Shown here: piece after piece, positions 1-6,025 of the stretch
How the letters are laid out: every line of letters starts with the position of its first letter
Numbering within the stretch: position 1 is the first letter of the stretch
Source of the DNA: Herbaspirillum sp. Sphag64
GTDB taxonomy: Bacteria > Pseudomonadota > Gammaproteobacteria > Burkholderiales > Burkholderiaceae_D
Assembly: GCF_014192645.1 (NCBI RefSeq)
Contig: NZ_JACHYE010000014.1
Coordinates: 1 to 64,000 of the forward strand
Length of the DNA stretch: 64,000 bases
Reading direction: 5' to 3'
Translations under genes and position numbers: made by a program
Notes under the pieces: generated by a model
Told to the model about the DNA's origin: nothing
Seen by the model: only the letters and a program-made list of their open reading frames with translations
Database searches by the model: none

Positions 1-10
1 AGACCAAATT

Positions 11-49
11 AAAAGGGCTGAGTCCTGTGCAATACAGAACTCAGCCTTT
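11..49. terminator. Bidirectional terminator-like hairpin
   Basis: The arms GGCTGAGT (16-23) and ACTCAGCC (39-46) pair perfectly and an inner CTGT/ACAG extends the stem. A-rich sequence on the left and TTT on the right make it usable in both directions. No gene end is visible to its left because the window begins here. Confidence 0.6.
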
Positions 50-517
50 GGCTGCCTAGCAATTAAACCGTCCAACTTTATGGGGTCAGTTCATTTGTGA
101 GGGCCTTTTTTTGCGTCTAAAAATTCGGAATTTTACGGTTCGAATTTCCTGCATATGTCGAGGTTAGTTCTGAATACTTCAGATGCAGGTCTCGTAATTG
201 AGGGATTTTGTCGGATTGCTAGCGAATATAATTATTATTTCGGCCCCGGTAATGCCACCCACCAGCCCTTTAGTGCAGTTTTGATGTTCGAAATTTTCAC
301 GTCATTGCTTTTAAATTGCAACAAATATCGACAGTAGGCGCAGGCGAAGTTTACAAAAAATAGCTGGCTCAACGTTTTTTACTAAAACACTTTTGGTAGC
401 TCAGACCAATCCGTCGTGTAGTGGAATGTTTTATTGTCGAAACGGGCTTTCCATCGTCCAAAACCAGCACTAGACCCTAAGCGTAAGGTGTCGCGTCCGT
501 AGCGCTTGTTTATCGTA
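50..517. other. Intergenic stretch without a recognisable gene
   Basis: A+T-rich sequence. A short plus-strand reading frame (155-337, 60 codons) shows no family motif and no convincing ribosome binding site. I see no transposon ends or RNA gene here. Confidence 0.4.
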
Positions 518-1009
518 TCAATGCCATTCATTAAGGCAGGTTTTTTCTAAGTCAATGAGGTGAGGGTTGTTTCCATCTAAGCACAAACCTATCGAAGTTC
601 GCCCTTTCATTTCTTCGAAAGATAGTAGCCAACTGATCTCACCATCCATACCTATAGCAGTGCTTCGGTTGAGTTCATTTAATCGAAATTGGGTCGTTTC
701 GAACGTTAAACAATAGACTTTAGCCTCGATGATCTCAAACCATTTGTCAAATAACCTCGGCTGAATCGCATAATTATATGTCGTTACATTAGATGAGATT
801 TTTCCCTGAACACTTGGATATATGAGGCCACCAACATGAGATAGTTGGTCGTCGATTTTATGTGGGTCTAGCACGCCTACACCAAGAAATTTTGATCCTA
901 TTGCAATGGTCGAGTTGTAGCCTGTGGGATCCGCTGACTGAACGGACTTAGTTAATTCTGAATATAAAAAATCTCGAACCAAGATTTCAGCTCGGTTACG
1001 GGGTTCCAT
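518..1009 (-). CDS. Hypothetical protein, possible C-terminal part of a RES-domain-like protein
   Basis: The product is 163 residues. The only familiar signature is GLIYPSVQ at about residues 61-68, followed by an N-Y-A-I-Q-P stretch. This resembles the late part of RES-domain toxins, where a G-x-x-Y-x-S segment precedes a hydrophobic strand and a P. The N-terminal RES catalytic half is not visible. Stop codons lie just upstream in the same frame, so it may be a remnant of a longer protein or a short diverged relative. It sits among toxin-antitoxin genes, which fits but does not prove a toxin origin. The family assignment is weak; the existence of a coding frame is more likely than its function. 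Confidence 0.4.
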   Translation of the reverse strand: MEPRNRAEILVRDFLYSELTKSVQSADPTGYNSTIAIGSKFLGVGVLDPHKIDDQLSHVGGLIYPSVQGKISSNVTTYNYAIQPRLFDKWFEIIEAKVYCLTFETTQFRLNELNRSTAIGMDGEISWLLSFEEMKGRTSIGLCLDGNNPHLIDLEKTCLNEWH

Positions 1010-1289
1010 AGTGAAATCACGGTTAGCCGAAGCTTATGTTGCTAAGCATATTTATGAACTTTAGGCCCCATGCAGGTTTTCTTTTAGACGTTTGATGTCA
1101 TCGTATGCATTCCAAGGTTTCACTTTATCAGTATTGCTTATTGGAGAATATTCTTCCCAAACTAACGGAATAGGTCAGATCCACTCAACGTTTTCACAAT
1201 CTATGGCCCTGTTCGGGTTGATTTTTTGAACTTTCTATCAGCACATTCATTGGTCCACATTGGGATATATTGGCTGGAGGGCGGTCAAC

Positions 1290-1613
1290 TCACGCAAGAA
1301 TTTTTAGGCCATGTTTTTGCACAATAGATAGCAGCTTTAGAGCCATGCCACTAGGACGCTTCGCACCAGTCTCCCATTTTTGAATGGTGGACTCGCTTGT
1401 GTTCAAATAGCGAGCAAAAACAGGCTGACTCACATGGTTGTGTTCCCGAATTTCTTTGATCTGCTCTGGCATGATTTCGTCTGGTACAACCAGGCATGAT
1501 TCATCGAAATTGCGTAGCGTCGCTTTGTCGATAGCGCCAACTTTTAAAAGAGCTTGAGCAGACGAATGAATCGCTTCAAACGCGTCACTTTTAAATTTCT
1601 TCTTAGTGGTCAT
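1290..1613 (-). CDS. HigA-type antitoxin with XRE helix-turn-helix
   Basis: The 107-residue protein carries a helix-turn-helix in its second half. IREHNHVSQPVFARYLNTSE is followed by STIQKWETGAKRPSG, the classic XRE pattern of second-helix Q-x-x-F-A and recognition-helix S-T-I-Q-K-W-E. This is the antitoxin form that follows PF06296 RelE-like toxins (NadS/HigA group). It overlaps the upstream toxin gene by 11 bp (1603-1613), so translation is probably coupled. By family precedent it binds the toxin and represses the operon, probably through the palindrome at 1988-2002. The toxin-first gene order is typical of higBA. Confidence 0.85.
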   Translation of the reverse strand: MTTKKKFKSDAFEAIHSSAQALLKVGAIDKATLRNFDESCLVVPDEIMPEQIKEIREHNHVSQPVFARYLNTSESTIQKWETGAKRPSGMALKLLSIVQKHGLKILA

Positions 1614-1980
1614 GGCAAATTTCCATTAAATCTTTTTCAAGCAACAGCTGGGTAATTTGAGTGTTGGTCAATTTCGCATAAACCTTGGCAAGCGCACGAA
1701 AATTTACCAACTCATCCTCTTCAATGTTCTCTCTGTCTTTTTTTGCAAACAGATACTCGTAGAACCAGTAATGTCCACCTTTGGCAAGGATGATTGACCG
1801 ATGCATATTGTCATTCAAACGTTTCTTAAAAACCCCACCACCCAAATCATCAGCCTGACATTGCATGACTTGGCGGATGGCCCTGCACAGTTCGTTGTCG
1901 TTAATCTGCGATTTCATGGACGCTTTTGAAAACCACGCGGTCTTAAAAACGCGAATTGTTGGAAGCGTATCTTTATGCAT
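1603..1980 (-). CDS. RelE/HigB-like toxin (PF06296 type)
   Basis: The 125-residue protein has the hallmarks of this RelE-like family: an F-K-T-x-W-F start (residues about 12-17), a central LGGGVFKKRL, and a W-F-Y-E-Y-L-F-A-K-K-D-R-E-N-I strand near residues 72-86. The family is known as mRNA interferases whose toxicity is neutralised by the downstream XRE antitoxin. The ATG at 1980 starts only 8 bp from a perfect palindrome, a compact autoregulated promoter arrangement. The frame is intact with no sign of decay, unlike the second higA copy at 3231-3356. Catalytic activity is inferred from family membership only. Confidence 0.82.
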   Translation of the reverse strand: MHKDTLPTIRVFKTAWFSKASMKSQINDNELCRAIRQVMQCQADDLGGGVFKKRLNDNMHRSIILAKGGHYWFYEYLFAKKDRENIEEDELVNFRALAKVYAKLTNTQITQLLLEKDLMEICHDH

Positions 1981-1987
1981 AAAATAG

Positions 1988-2002
1988 TAGCACTAGGTGC
2001 TA
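1988..2002. promoter_or_regulatory. Probable operator palindrome of the higBA-type operon
   Basis: TAGCAC and GTGCTA are perfect inverted arms around a 3-nt centre, immediately upstream of the toxin start at 1980. A decayed version with the right arm changed lies at 3400-3432. XRE antitoxins of this group commonly bind such short palindromes to repress their own operon. Confidence 0.6.
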
Positions 2003-2190
2003 TGAGTGGCAAGGGTATTGTTAGCGCAGTGAAATGGAACAGTGGTTGCAATGGCTACAATTTTTTCTTTGAGAGCGCCATAGTCGGTATGCTCCTGTTC
2101 GCTTGTATGGGCACCTCAATGGGTATACAGTGCCCATCGTGAGTTCTAGGACTTGTTGGCGCGAGCCTCCCCCTAGAAACAAGAGAGTTA

Positions 2191-2216
2191 GAATGGCCCG
2201 CCTTGGTGGGCCATTC
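2191..2216. terminator. Hairpin downstream of symE copy 1
   Basis: GAATGGCCC (2191-2199) and GGGCCATTC (2208-2216) form a perfect 9-bp stem with an 8-nt loop. It lies about 70 bp past the symE stop on the minus strand. There is no long T run, so termination efficiency is uncertain. The hairpin is absent from the second symE copy. Confidence 0.4.
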
Positions 2217-2261
2217 GCCTATCTGGATTCAGATTTCCTTTGGCAATTCAGTGAAACTGGA

Positions 2262-2607
2262 CCGAGTGAGTGGCCCAAGAATCTAGCCCGCTTTGCGAAG
2301 CTTAATTTTCCGCAGCATTTCGGTAAGCGTGTTCGTGCAGGCATCATCCAAATTTGGTGGGGCTTGCTCTCGTGTGATCACCAAGCAGTCATCCATAACG
2401 CGCACCTGAACGCGAGATCTCGGTAAAAACCCAGCTTGCTGAAGCCACAGTCCATGTAAGCGCAGCCATGGTACTTTTGAATTCGAAAGCTGCACTGTTA
2501 AAAAACGTACTTGTTTACTGTTTTGAGACGTGGATATTTTTCGCGTATGATTTTGCTTAGCCATTTTCAACTCTCGGTAGTTGGTGGTGGTTAGCGGATT
2601 GCATGGG
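2262..2607. repeat. Direct repeat, copy 1 (symE unit)
   Basis: This segment is almost identical to 3445-3790 (constant offset of 1183 bp) through symE and its upstream region, ending at GCATGGG in both. Beyond that point copy 1 runs into an IS3 transposase fragment, while copy 2 runs into unrelated sequence. Confidence 0.85.
2283..2564 (-). CDS. symE: SymE-family type I toxin, copy 1
   Basis: The 93-residue protein has the SymE core: V-P-W-L-R-L-H-G-L-W-L-Q-Q-A-G-F, then SRVQVRVMDDCLVIT. This AbrB-like swapped-hairpin region defines the SymE toxins (SOS-induced, RNA-associated toxins in E. coli that are controlled by an antisense RNA). The ATG at 2564 is chosen because copy 2 has the same start behind AGGAG and because the residues upstream in the open frame belong to other sequence. 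It differs from copy 2 at only four residues. No LexA box was recognised upstream. An antisense SymR-like RNA would be expected opposite the 5' end but cannot be confirmed by eye. Confidence 0.8.
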   Translation of the reverse strand: MAKQNHTRKISTSQNSKQVRFLTVQLSNSKVPWLRLHGLWLQQAGFLPRSRVQVRVMDDCLVITREQAPPNLDDACTNTLTEMLRKIKLRKAG

Positions 2608-2696
2608 TTACCGATGTGACCGAGTTCAACGTTGGTGGCGAAAAGCTCTACCTCTCGCCCATCATGGATCTGTACAACGGTGAAATCGTCTCTTAC
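2604..2696 (+). pseudogene. Fragment of IS3-family transposase OrfB
   Basis: Read on the plus strand, this gives [19 protein letters not shown] followed by [12 protein letters not shown]. This is the DDE-domain segment around the first catalytic Asp (TDVTEF) of IS3-family OrfB. Only 31 codons remain; the rest of the element and its ends are missing. On the left it abuts the symE repeat boundary, and on the right the DUF3800 fragment, so it is a recombination scar and not a functional element. Confidence 0.8.
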
Positions 2697-2704
2697 CCTC
2701 GTCG

Positions 2705-2958
2705 AGGGCATTTTTAATAACTTGTGAGCGCTGTTCCTGGGGCATCTTTCTCCAAGGCGCCCCCTTACCACTTCGAATCGGTGAGCCGTGAAGTTCAATT
2801 TCGTTGGGAGTTGTAGCGTCAATCGAAATTGCTAATTGATTGAGATTTTGCTCAACCCAATGAGTGTTTCGCTCAAATACTGAAACCCCGGCCAGCACAA
2901 AGAATTTTTGACTGATATCCGAGACAGATCCGGATTCATCAACGTAGAGAAGGTGCAT
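2705..2958 (-). pseudogene. Truncated DUF3800 protein, N-terminal part only
   Basis: From the ATG at 2958 the frame reads MHLLYVDESGSV, then F-F-V-L-A-G-V-S-V-F and ELHGSPI. This is the conserved N-terminus of DUF3800 proteins, including the Y-V-D-E-S-G motif with the acidic residue thought to act in catalysis. After about 85 residues the frame runs into the IS3 transposase fragment and is lost, whereas full-length members are much longer. DUF3800 genes occur often on mobile and defence islands; their activity is not established here. The upstream region holds a possible promoter and an intrinsic terminator. Confidence 0.7.
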
Positions 2959-2984
2959 TGGATTGCTTTCTTTCCGTACCAACG

Positions 2985-3010
2985 AAAACGGGCTGCCAAA
3001 GGCAGCCCGT
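2985..3010 (-). terminator. Intrinsic terminator
   Basis: A 9-bp G+C-rich perfect stem (arms 2989-2997 and 3001-3009) is followed by four T residues in the minus direction. It lies about 30 bp upstream of the DUF3800 fragment, with no protein gene on the minus strand directly before it. Confidence 0.65.
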
Positions 3011-3075
3011 AAAAGAAAGGTGAGCCAGGTGACACATATGTTCAACGCACCGCAAAGGCAGCGCTCCCGACCCAA
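2985..3075 (-). ncRNA. Candidate small RNA or attenuated leader ahead of DUF3800 fragment
   Basis: On the minus strand a TATAAT box (3083-3088) is followed about 75 nt later by a perfect hairpin, CGGGCTGCC/GGCAGCCCG with a 3-nt loop (2989-3009), and TTTT (2988-2985). This promoter-to-terminator spacing would give a transcript of about 90 nt ending just before the DUF3800 start. The -35 region is poor, so the promoter is tentative. It could instead be a transcription attenuator for DUF3800. Confidence 0.3.
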
Positions 3076-3230
3076 GCCTAAAATTATACACAAAAATATA
3101 CATTGCGATGAGTTTTCGATGACATCCGACTTACCGAGGCAAACGGATACTGCGATGGTAGTCACGAAAATTACTTATGAATCTGCCACAATCCACGTAG
3201 CAGGATGTCAATTCCTTAGCGCATGCTATT

Positions 3231-3356
3231 GTGCAATAGATAACAACTTGAGAGTCATGCTACTAGGGCGTTTCGCATGGCTTTCACGTTTTATAACAAT
3301 CGACTCGCGTGTATTTAGCAAGCGAGAAAAATTGGAACTCGTCACATGGCTGTGTT
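3231..3356 (-). pseudogene. Decayed second higA antitoxin copy
   Basis: Base by base this stretch follows the intact antitoxin gene from about 1319 to 1450, sharing blocks such as CAATAGATA, CTAGG-CG-TTCGCA, GACTCGC, AGCGAG and CACATGG-TGTGTT. The equivalent frame has many substitutions and no longer encodes the helix-turn-helix. The rest of the antitoxin and nearly all of the toxin gene are missing, and a degenerate operator follows at 3400-3432. It is therefore the remnant of a second higBA module next to the second symE. Confidence 0.7.
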
Positions 3357-3399
3357 TTTTTTGTTTTCAAATGGAAACAGGAAACATTTTCGCGTGCGA

Positions 3400-3432
3400 T
3401 AGTGGCACTAGGTGAAATGATTAGCAAGAGTC
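3400..3432. repeat. Degenerate copy of the higBA operator region
   Basis: TAGTGGCACTAGGTG-AATGA-T-GCAAG matches the intact operator region at 1986-2016 (TAGTAGCACTAGGTG-TATGAGTGGCAAG). The right palindrome arm GTGCTA has become GTGAAA, so symmetry is lost. Confidence 0.6.
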
Positions 3433-3444
3433 ATTTCAGCTTAG

Positions 3445-3790
3445 CCGACTGAGCAACTCAAGAAACTAAACCGCTTTGCGAAGCTTTATTTTCCGCAGCA
3501 TCTCAGTAAGCGTGTGAGTGCAGGCATCATCCAAATTGGGCGGTGCTTGCTCTCGTGTGATCACCAAGCAGTCATCCATAACGCGCACCTGAACGCGAGA
3601 TCTCGGTGAAAACCCAGCTTGCTGAAGCCACAGTCCATGTAAGCGCAGCCATGGTACTTTTGAATTCGAAAGCTGCACTGTTAAAAAACGCACTTGTTTA
3701 CTGTTTTGAGACGCGGATATTTTTCGCGTATGATTTTGCTTAGCCATTATCAACTCCTGCTAGTTGGTGGTGGTTAGCGGATCGCATGGG
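3445..3790. repeat. Direct repeat, copy 2 (symE unit)
   Basis: Second copy of the 346-bp unit at 2262-2607. The similarity covers the symE coding region, its start region and the shared upstream GGTGGTGGTTAGCGGAT block, then stops abruptly after GCATGGG. Confidence 0.85.
3466..3747 (-). CDS. symE: SymE-family type I toxin, copy 2
   Basis: The 93-residue product is the same as copy 1 except at four positions (A for T near residue 13, S for L near 48, H for N near 79, V for G at the end). It has the intact SymE core with G-L-W-L-Q-Q-A-G-F and VRVMDDCLVIT. The start is the ATG at 3747 behind AGGAG with a 7-nt spacer. Downstream lie only the relics of a higBA module. The conserved block upstream of the start (about 3760-3790) is a candidate site for a SymR-like antisense RNA. 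Near-identity of the two toxins beside a strongly decayed antitoxin relic suggests recent homogenisation or selection on symE. Confidence 0.8.
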   Translation of the reverse strand: MAKQNHTRKISASQNSKQVRFLTVQLSNSKVPWLRLHGLWLQQAGFSPRSRVQVRVMDDCLVITREQAPPNLDDACTHTLTEMLRKIKLRKAV

Positions 3791-3899
3791 CGGCAACCCA
3801 TGTAATCCGCGTCTTGTTACTGATATCCTGAAATGTGGCGCGCAACTCGCGCCGACCTCTCCCTGTTCTGAGAAAAACTACAAATCGCTCCTGCTTTTC

Positions 3900-4250
3900 T
3901 CAATCTAAAATCGCTTGCAACCGCGCAAGCGCATCATCGATCACAACATCGGGTGCACTCTCGATCTTCTTTGCGCCACGGGCTTCGAGATCTAGCATCC
4001 TGATTTGATTGACCAGGACGACTCCCTGAGTTTTCATCCCGGTACCGCTCAGAGTCACAGCAAAACCTGCGTATCGAGAAAAACCACCGCCTTGAGTAAT
4101 GGGGGCGATTAATACAGTTCCCATGACGTTGAATACTGATGTTGAGAGCACTAACGCCGGTCGATGTTCGCCGCGCTGTTCTCTCCCTTCGGTTGGTTCC
4201 AGATTCACCGCAACAATGTCGCCGCGCTCAAATTTAATCCGTTTCACCAT
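3900..4250 (-). CDS. mazF: MazF/ChpB-family endoribonuclease toxin
   Basis: The 116-residue protein has the PemK/MazF fold signature: FERGDIVAVNLEP near the N-terminus, G-x-E-Q-R-G-E-H-R-P-A-L-V-L-S (residues about 22-37), IAPITQGG, and GVVLVNQIRMLDL. The E-x-R-G and R-P-A-L-V-L-S elements are the usual catalytic and dimer regions. ITQGG with the following Y-A-G-F resembles ChpB more than MazF. The family cleaves mRNA at short sequences. Its ATG (4250) overlaps the antitoxin stop by 7 bp, implying translational coupling behind mazE. This is the only full-length toxin copy; the duplicated locus at 5022-5087 keeps just 21 codons. Confidence 0.9.
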   Translation of the reverse strand: MVKRIKFERGDIVAVNLEPTEGREQRGEHRPALVLSTSVFNVMGTVLIAPITQGGGFSRYAGFAVTLSGTGMKTQGVVLVNQIRMLDLEARGAKKIESAPDVVIDDALARLQAILD

Positions 4251-4495
4251 ACTTCGCGGCCCACAGGCTCGACCTTATTCCAAGCAGCCATGTCTGCTGG
4301 CTCTGGTGCATTTAGATCGCATTGATCAACGAGATCTTTGAGCGCATAAGAATGGCGCTTGGGCTTCAGTAATGCACCTTCCGGACCTACGTCAACGGCC
4401 AATTTGTCTCCAAGCTTAACCTTCAGCAGACTCAACAATTCGGTGGGCAGGCGTACTGCTGCACTATTGCCCCATTTTTGAATAGAAAGTTCCAT
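4244..4495 (-). CDS. mazE: MazE/ChpS-family antitoxin (AbrB-type), copy 1
   Basis: From the ATG at 4495, 83 residues are encoded. The N-terminal AbrB/SpoVT-like motif MELSIQKWGNSAAVRLP is typical of MazE-like antitoxins (K-W-G-N-S-x-x-V-R-L-P), followed by LGDKLAVDV and a flexible acidic tail that would wrap the toxin. The start is chosen for its AAGGAG at an 8-nt spacing; the longer open frame lacks a site. A sigma70-like promoter and an inverted repeat lie directly upstream. It should neutralise MazF and autorepress. The protein is identical to the one encoded at 5081-5332. Confidence 0.9.
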   Translation of the reverse strand: MELSIQKWGNSAAVRLPTELLSLLKVKLGDKLAVDVGPEGALLKPKRHSYALKDLVDQCDLNAPEPADMAAWNKVEPVGREVW

Positions 4496-4520
4496 GTGTA
4501 AATCTCCTTGATGTCGATAC

Positions 4521-4548
4521 ATTCTAGAACCATTTGATGTGGTGTCAA
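4521..4548 (-). promoter_or_regulatory. Promoter of mazEF copy 1
   Basis: On the minus strand a perfect TTGACA (-35, 4543-4548) is followed after 16 bp by TAGAAT (-10, 4521-4526). The start codon at 4495 lies about 25 nt beyond the -10 box. The same elements recur at 5358-5385. Confidence 0.7.
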
Positions 4549-4556
4549 GAAAAATT

Positions 4557-4575
4557 GTATAAACAATGTATATAC
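4557..4575. promoter_or_regulatory. Candidate MazE operator
   Basis: GTATAAAC and GTATATAC form an imperfect inverted repeat (7 of 8 pairs) around AAT, just upstream of the -35 box. MazE-type antitoxins autoregulate through such A+T-rich palindromes. Repeated at 5394-5412. Confidence 0.45.
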
Positions 4576-4666
4576 GATATTTTGATTGAAAATATTGCCA
4601 TCGAGACTAGAAAGAAGTCGTTGTATGGATCGAATTAGTTCTTGATGGCAATGTAAATTGCAAGTT

Positions 4667-5020
4667 TTAGCTGACTACAAACACTGGTAGCTGACCGGCA
4701 TATTTCGCCAGATTGTCAGTTGAGAAGTGGGCGTACCTTCTTACCATTTCTGTAGATTCCCAACCGCCAAGTTCTTGCAGCGCCAACAGCGGTGTGCCAT
4801 TTTGCACATGCCAACTGGCCCAGGTATGTCGAAGATCGTGCCACCTGAAATCTCGGATACCGGCTCGTTGAAGTGCTTTGTACCAAGCTGCTGTACTGGA
4901 TTGCAAAATGCGATTTCCCTTGTACGTAAAAACGAAGATGGGATGGATGTTTTTGCGGGTGAGTAAGATGCGCATAGCGTCTTGATTCAATGGAACGATT
5001 TGTGGATTACCGGCTTTCAT
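4667..5020 (-). pseudogene. Tyrosine recombinase/phage integrase, C-terminal catalytic fragment
   Basis: The 117 codons encode the end of a phage-type integrase: H-D-L-R-H-T-W-A-S-W-H (the H-x-x-R box), L-A-L-Q-E-L-G-G-W, and R-R-Y-A-H-F with the nucleophilic Tyr. The catalytic domain's first Arg region and the arm- and core-binding domains are missing. The reading frame begins directly after the duplication junction near 5022-5030, so the ATG at 5020 is accidental and the gene is truncated. It is the clearest sign that the island was once an integrative element. Probably inactive. Confidence 0.85.
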
Positions 5021-5021
5021 T

Positions 5022-5087
5022 TCATCGGCTTGGTTCCAGATTCACCGCAACAATGTCGCCGCGCTCAAATTTAATCCGTTTCACCAT
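5022..5087 (-). pseudogene. Truncated mazF stump
   Basis: The frame reads MVKRIKFERGDIVAVNLEP exactly as in the intact toxin, then two foreign residues and a TGA at 5022-5024. It arose at the junction of the 837-bp tandem duplication. Only 21 codons exist, so no toxin can be made. Confidence 0.88.
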
Positions 5088-5332
5088 ACTTCGCGGCCCA
5101 CAGGCTCGACCTTATTCCAGGCAGCCATGTCTGCTGGCTCTGGCGCATTTAGATCGCATTGATCAACGAGATCTTTGAGAGCATAAGAATGGCGCTTGGG
5201 CTTCAGTAATGCACCTTCCGGACCTACGTCAACGGCCAATTTGTCTCCCAGCTTAACCTTCAGCAGACTCAACAATTCGGTGGGCAGGCGTACTGCTGCA
5301 CTATTGCCCCATTTTTGAATAGAAAGTTCCAT
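5081..5332 (-). CDS. mazE: MazE/ChpS-family antitoxin, orphan second copy
   Basis: The encoded 83-residue protein is identical to copy 1 although the DNA carries several silent changes. It keeps its own promoter (5358-5385), operator-like repeat (5394-5412) and ribosome binding site. Its partner toxin is reduced to a 21-codon stump, so it acts as a solitary extra antitoxin dose. Expected consequences, by inference, are stronger neutralisation of the intact MazF and tighter repression of both promoters. Synonymous-only divergence suggests the protein is still under selection. Confidence 0.88.
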   Translation of the reverse strand: MELSIQKWGNSAAVRLPTELLSLLKVKLGDKLAVDVGPEGALLKPKRHSYALKDLVDQCDLNAPEPADMAAWNKVEPVGREVW

Positions 5333-5357
5333 GTGTAAGTCTCCTTGATGTCGATAC

Positions 5358-5385
5358 ATTCTAGAACCATTTGATGTGGTGTCAA
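5358..5385 (-). promoter_or_regulatory. Promoter of orphan mazE
   Basis: Same TTGACA - 16 bp - TAGAAT arrangement as at 4521-4548, conserved in the duplicated copy. Confidence 0.65.
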
Positions 5386-5393
5386 GAAAAATT

Positions 5394-5412
5394 GTATAAA
5401 CAATGTATATAC
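5394..5412. promoter_or_regulatory. Candidate MazE operator, copy 2
   Basis: Exact copy of the GTATAAAC-AAT-GTATATAC inverted repeat found at 4557-4575. Confidence 0.45.
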
Positions 5413-5503
5413 GATATTTTGATTGAAAATATTGCCATCGAGACTAGAAAGAAGTCGTTGTATGGATCGAATTAGTTCTTGATGGCAATGCAAATTGCAA
5501 GTT

Positions 5504-5572
5504 TTAGCTGACTACAAACACGGGTAGCTGACCGGCATATTTCGCCAGATTGTCAGTAGAAAAGTGGGCATA
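5504..5572 (-). pseudogene. Second 3' end of the integrase gene
   Basis: The minus strand still encodes YAHFSTDNLAKYAG and then QLPVFVVS, the last 22 residues of the integrase including the catalytic Tyr. Preceding codons in the same frame read KRFAS and then diverge from copy 1. It is either the relic of the original integrase or a breakpoint product of the tandem duplication. Confidence 0.7.
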
Positions 5573-5580
5573 ACTGGCGA

Positions 5581-5618
5581 AGCGCTTGCTCGGTTGTTGC
5601 AGTCGCCGTGCAAGCGCT
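5581..5618. terminator. Hairpin after the VOC gene at the island edge
   Basis: AGCGCTTGC (5581-5589) and GCAAGCGCT (5610-5618) are perfect arms around 20 nt. It lies 15 bp past the VOC stop on the minus strand and marks the boundary between the island and the denser chromosomal block. No T run follows. Confidence 0.4.
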
Positions 5619-5632
5619 CATCGTTGGGGTAT

Positions 5633-6025
5633 TTAAAACAGCTTTTTCCAGCCATCCTCCTTGTCTTCGCGCGTGTTGATTTCAAGCAGTACCCCTTCCG
5701 GGGTGCGGCAAAAGAAACGTGAGCCGCGCGAGTTGTTGAATACGGCAGTTTCCATATGTACCTTGGCTTCGTTGAAGGTTTGATACAGTTCTTGTACCTC
5801 CTTTAATGTGGCCATTTCAAAACCGAAGTGGAAGTTGCTTGGCCATACCTGATTCTCGGCGATGTGATCGAGCACAAGGTCGAAGCCATCGCGTTTCAGG
5901 AGAATGCTCTCGCCTGCGGCAACGATCGTGCAGCCGAAAAATTTCTCGAAGAAGTGCGCGGTGGCAAGCGGATCTTTTGTCGGAAGGCTGAGATGGTTTA
6001 GCGTGCCGGTGCATTGTGTTTTCAT
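5633..6025 (-). CDS. VOC-superfamily (glyoxalase/bleomycin-resistance-like) protein
   Basis: The ATG at 6025 gives 130 residues (the open frame extends 13 codons further without a site). The pattern TLNHLSLPTKDPLATAHFFE, then FFGCTIVAAGES, DGFDLVLDH, N-F-H-F-G-F-E, and a late R-T-P-E-G-V-L-L-E-I-N is that of a single-domain VOC fold. The early H and the terminal E lie where metal ligands lie in this superfamily. Substrate cannot be told from sequence; VOC proteins range from lyases and dioxygenases to antibiotic-binding proteins. It is separated from the next gene by 475 bp, so it is probably its own unit. Confidence 0.75.
   Translation of the reverse strand: MKTQCTGTLNHLSLPTKDPLATAHFFEKFFGCTIVAAGESILLKRDGFDLVLDHIAENQVWPSNFHFGFEMATLKEVQELYQTFNEAKVHMETAVFNNSRGSRFFCRTPEGVLLEINTREDKEDGWKKLF

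Larger units (their letters stand above)
4193..4735. repeat. Tandem duplication, copy 1
   Basis: This segment recurs at 5030-5572 with a constant offset of 837 bp and only scattered substitutions. It covers the first 19 toxin codons, the whole antitoxin gene, its promoter and operator, and the last part of the integrase gene. Confidence 0.92.
5030..5572. repeat. Tandem duplication, copy 2
   Basis: Second copy of 4193-4735. Differences are few, for example CCAAGC/CCAGGC in the toxin-antitoxin overlap region and TGTAAA/TGTAAG before the antitoxin start. The copy ends inside the integrase gene, where the following sequence (5573 onward) is unrelated to copy 1. Confidence 0.92.

Noticed and set aside
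155-337. 60-codon plus-strand frame near the window start
   Set aside because: No ribosome binding site, no family signal, A+T-rich surroundings; probably chance.
2662-3165. 167-codon frame upstream-extended from DUF3800
   Set aside because: The DUF3800 homology begins exactly at the ATG at 2958; the extra N-terminal residues come from a terminator hairpin and non-coding sequence.
1-5620. CRISPR array or phage att-site pair
   Set aside because: The repeats are two large duplications (346 bp and 543 bp) without spaced short repeats, and the paired integrase 3' ends are explained by the tandem duplication, not by attL/attR.
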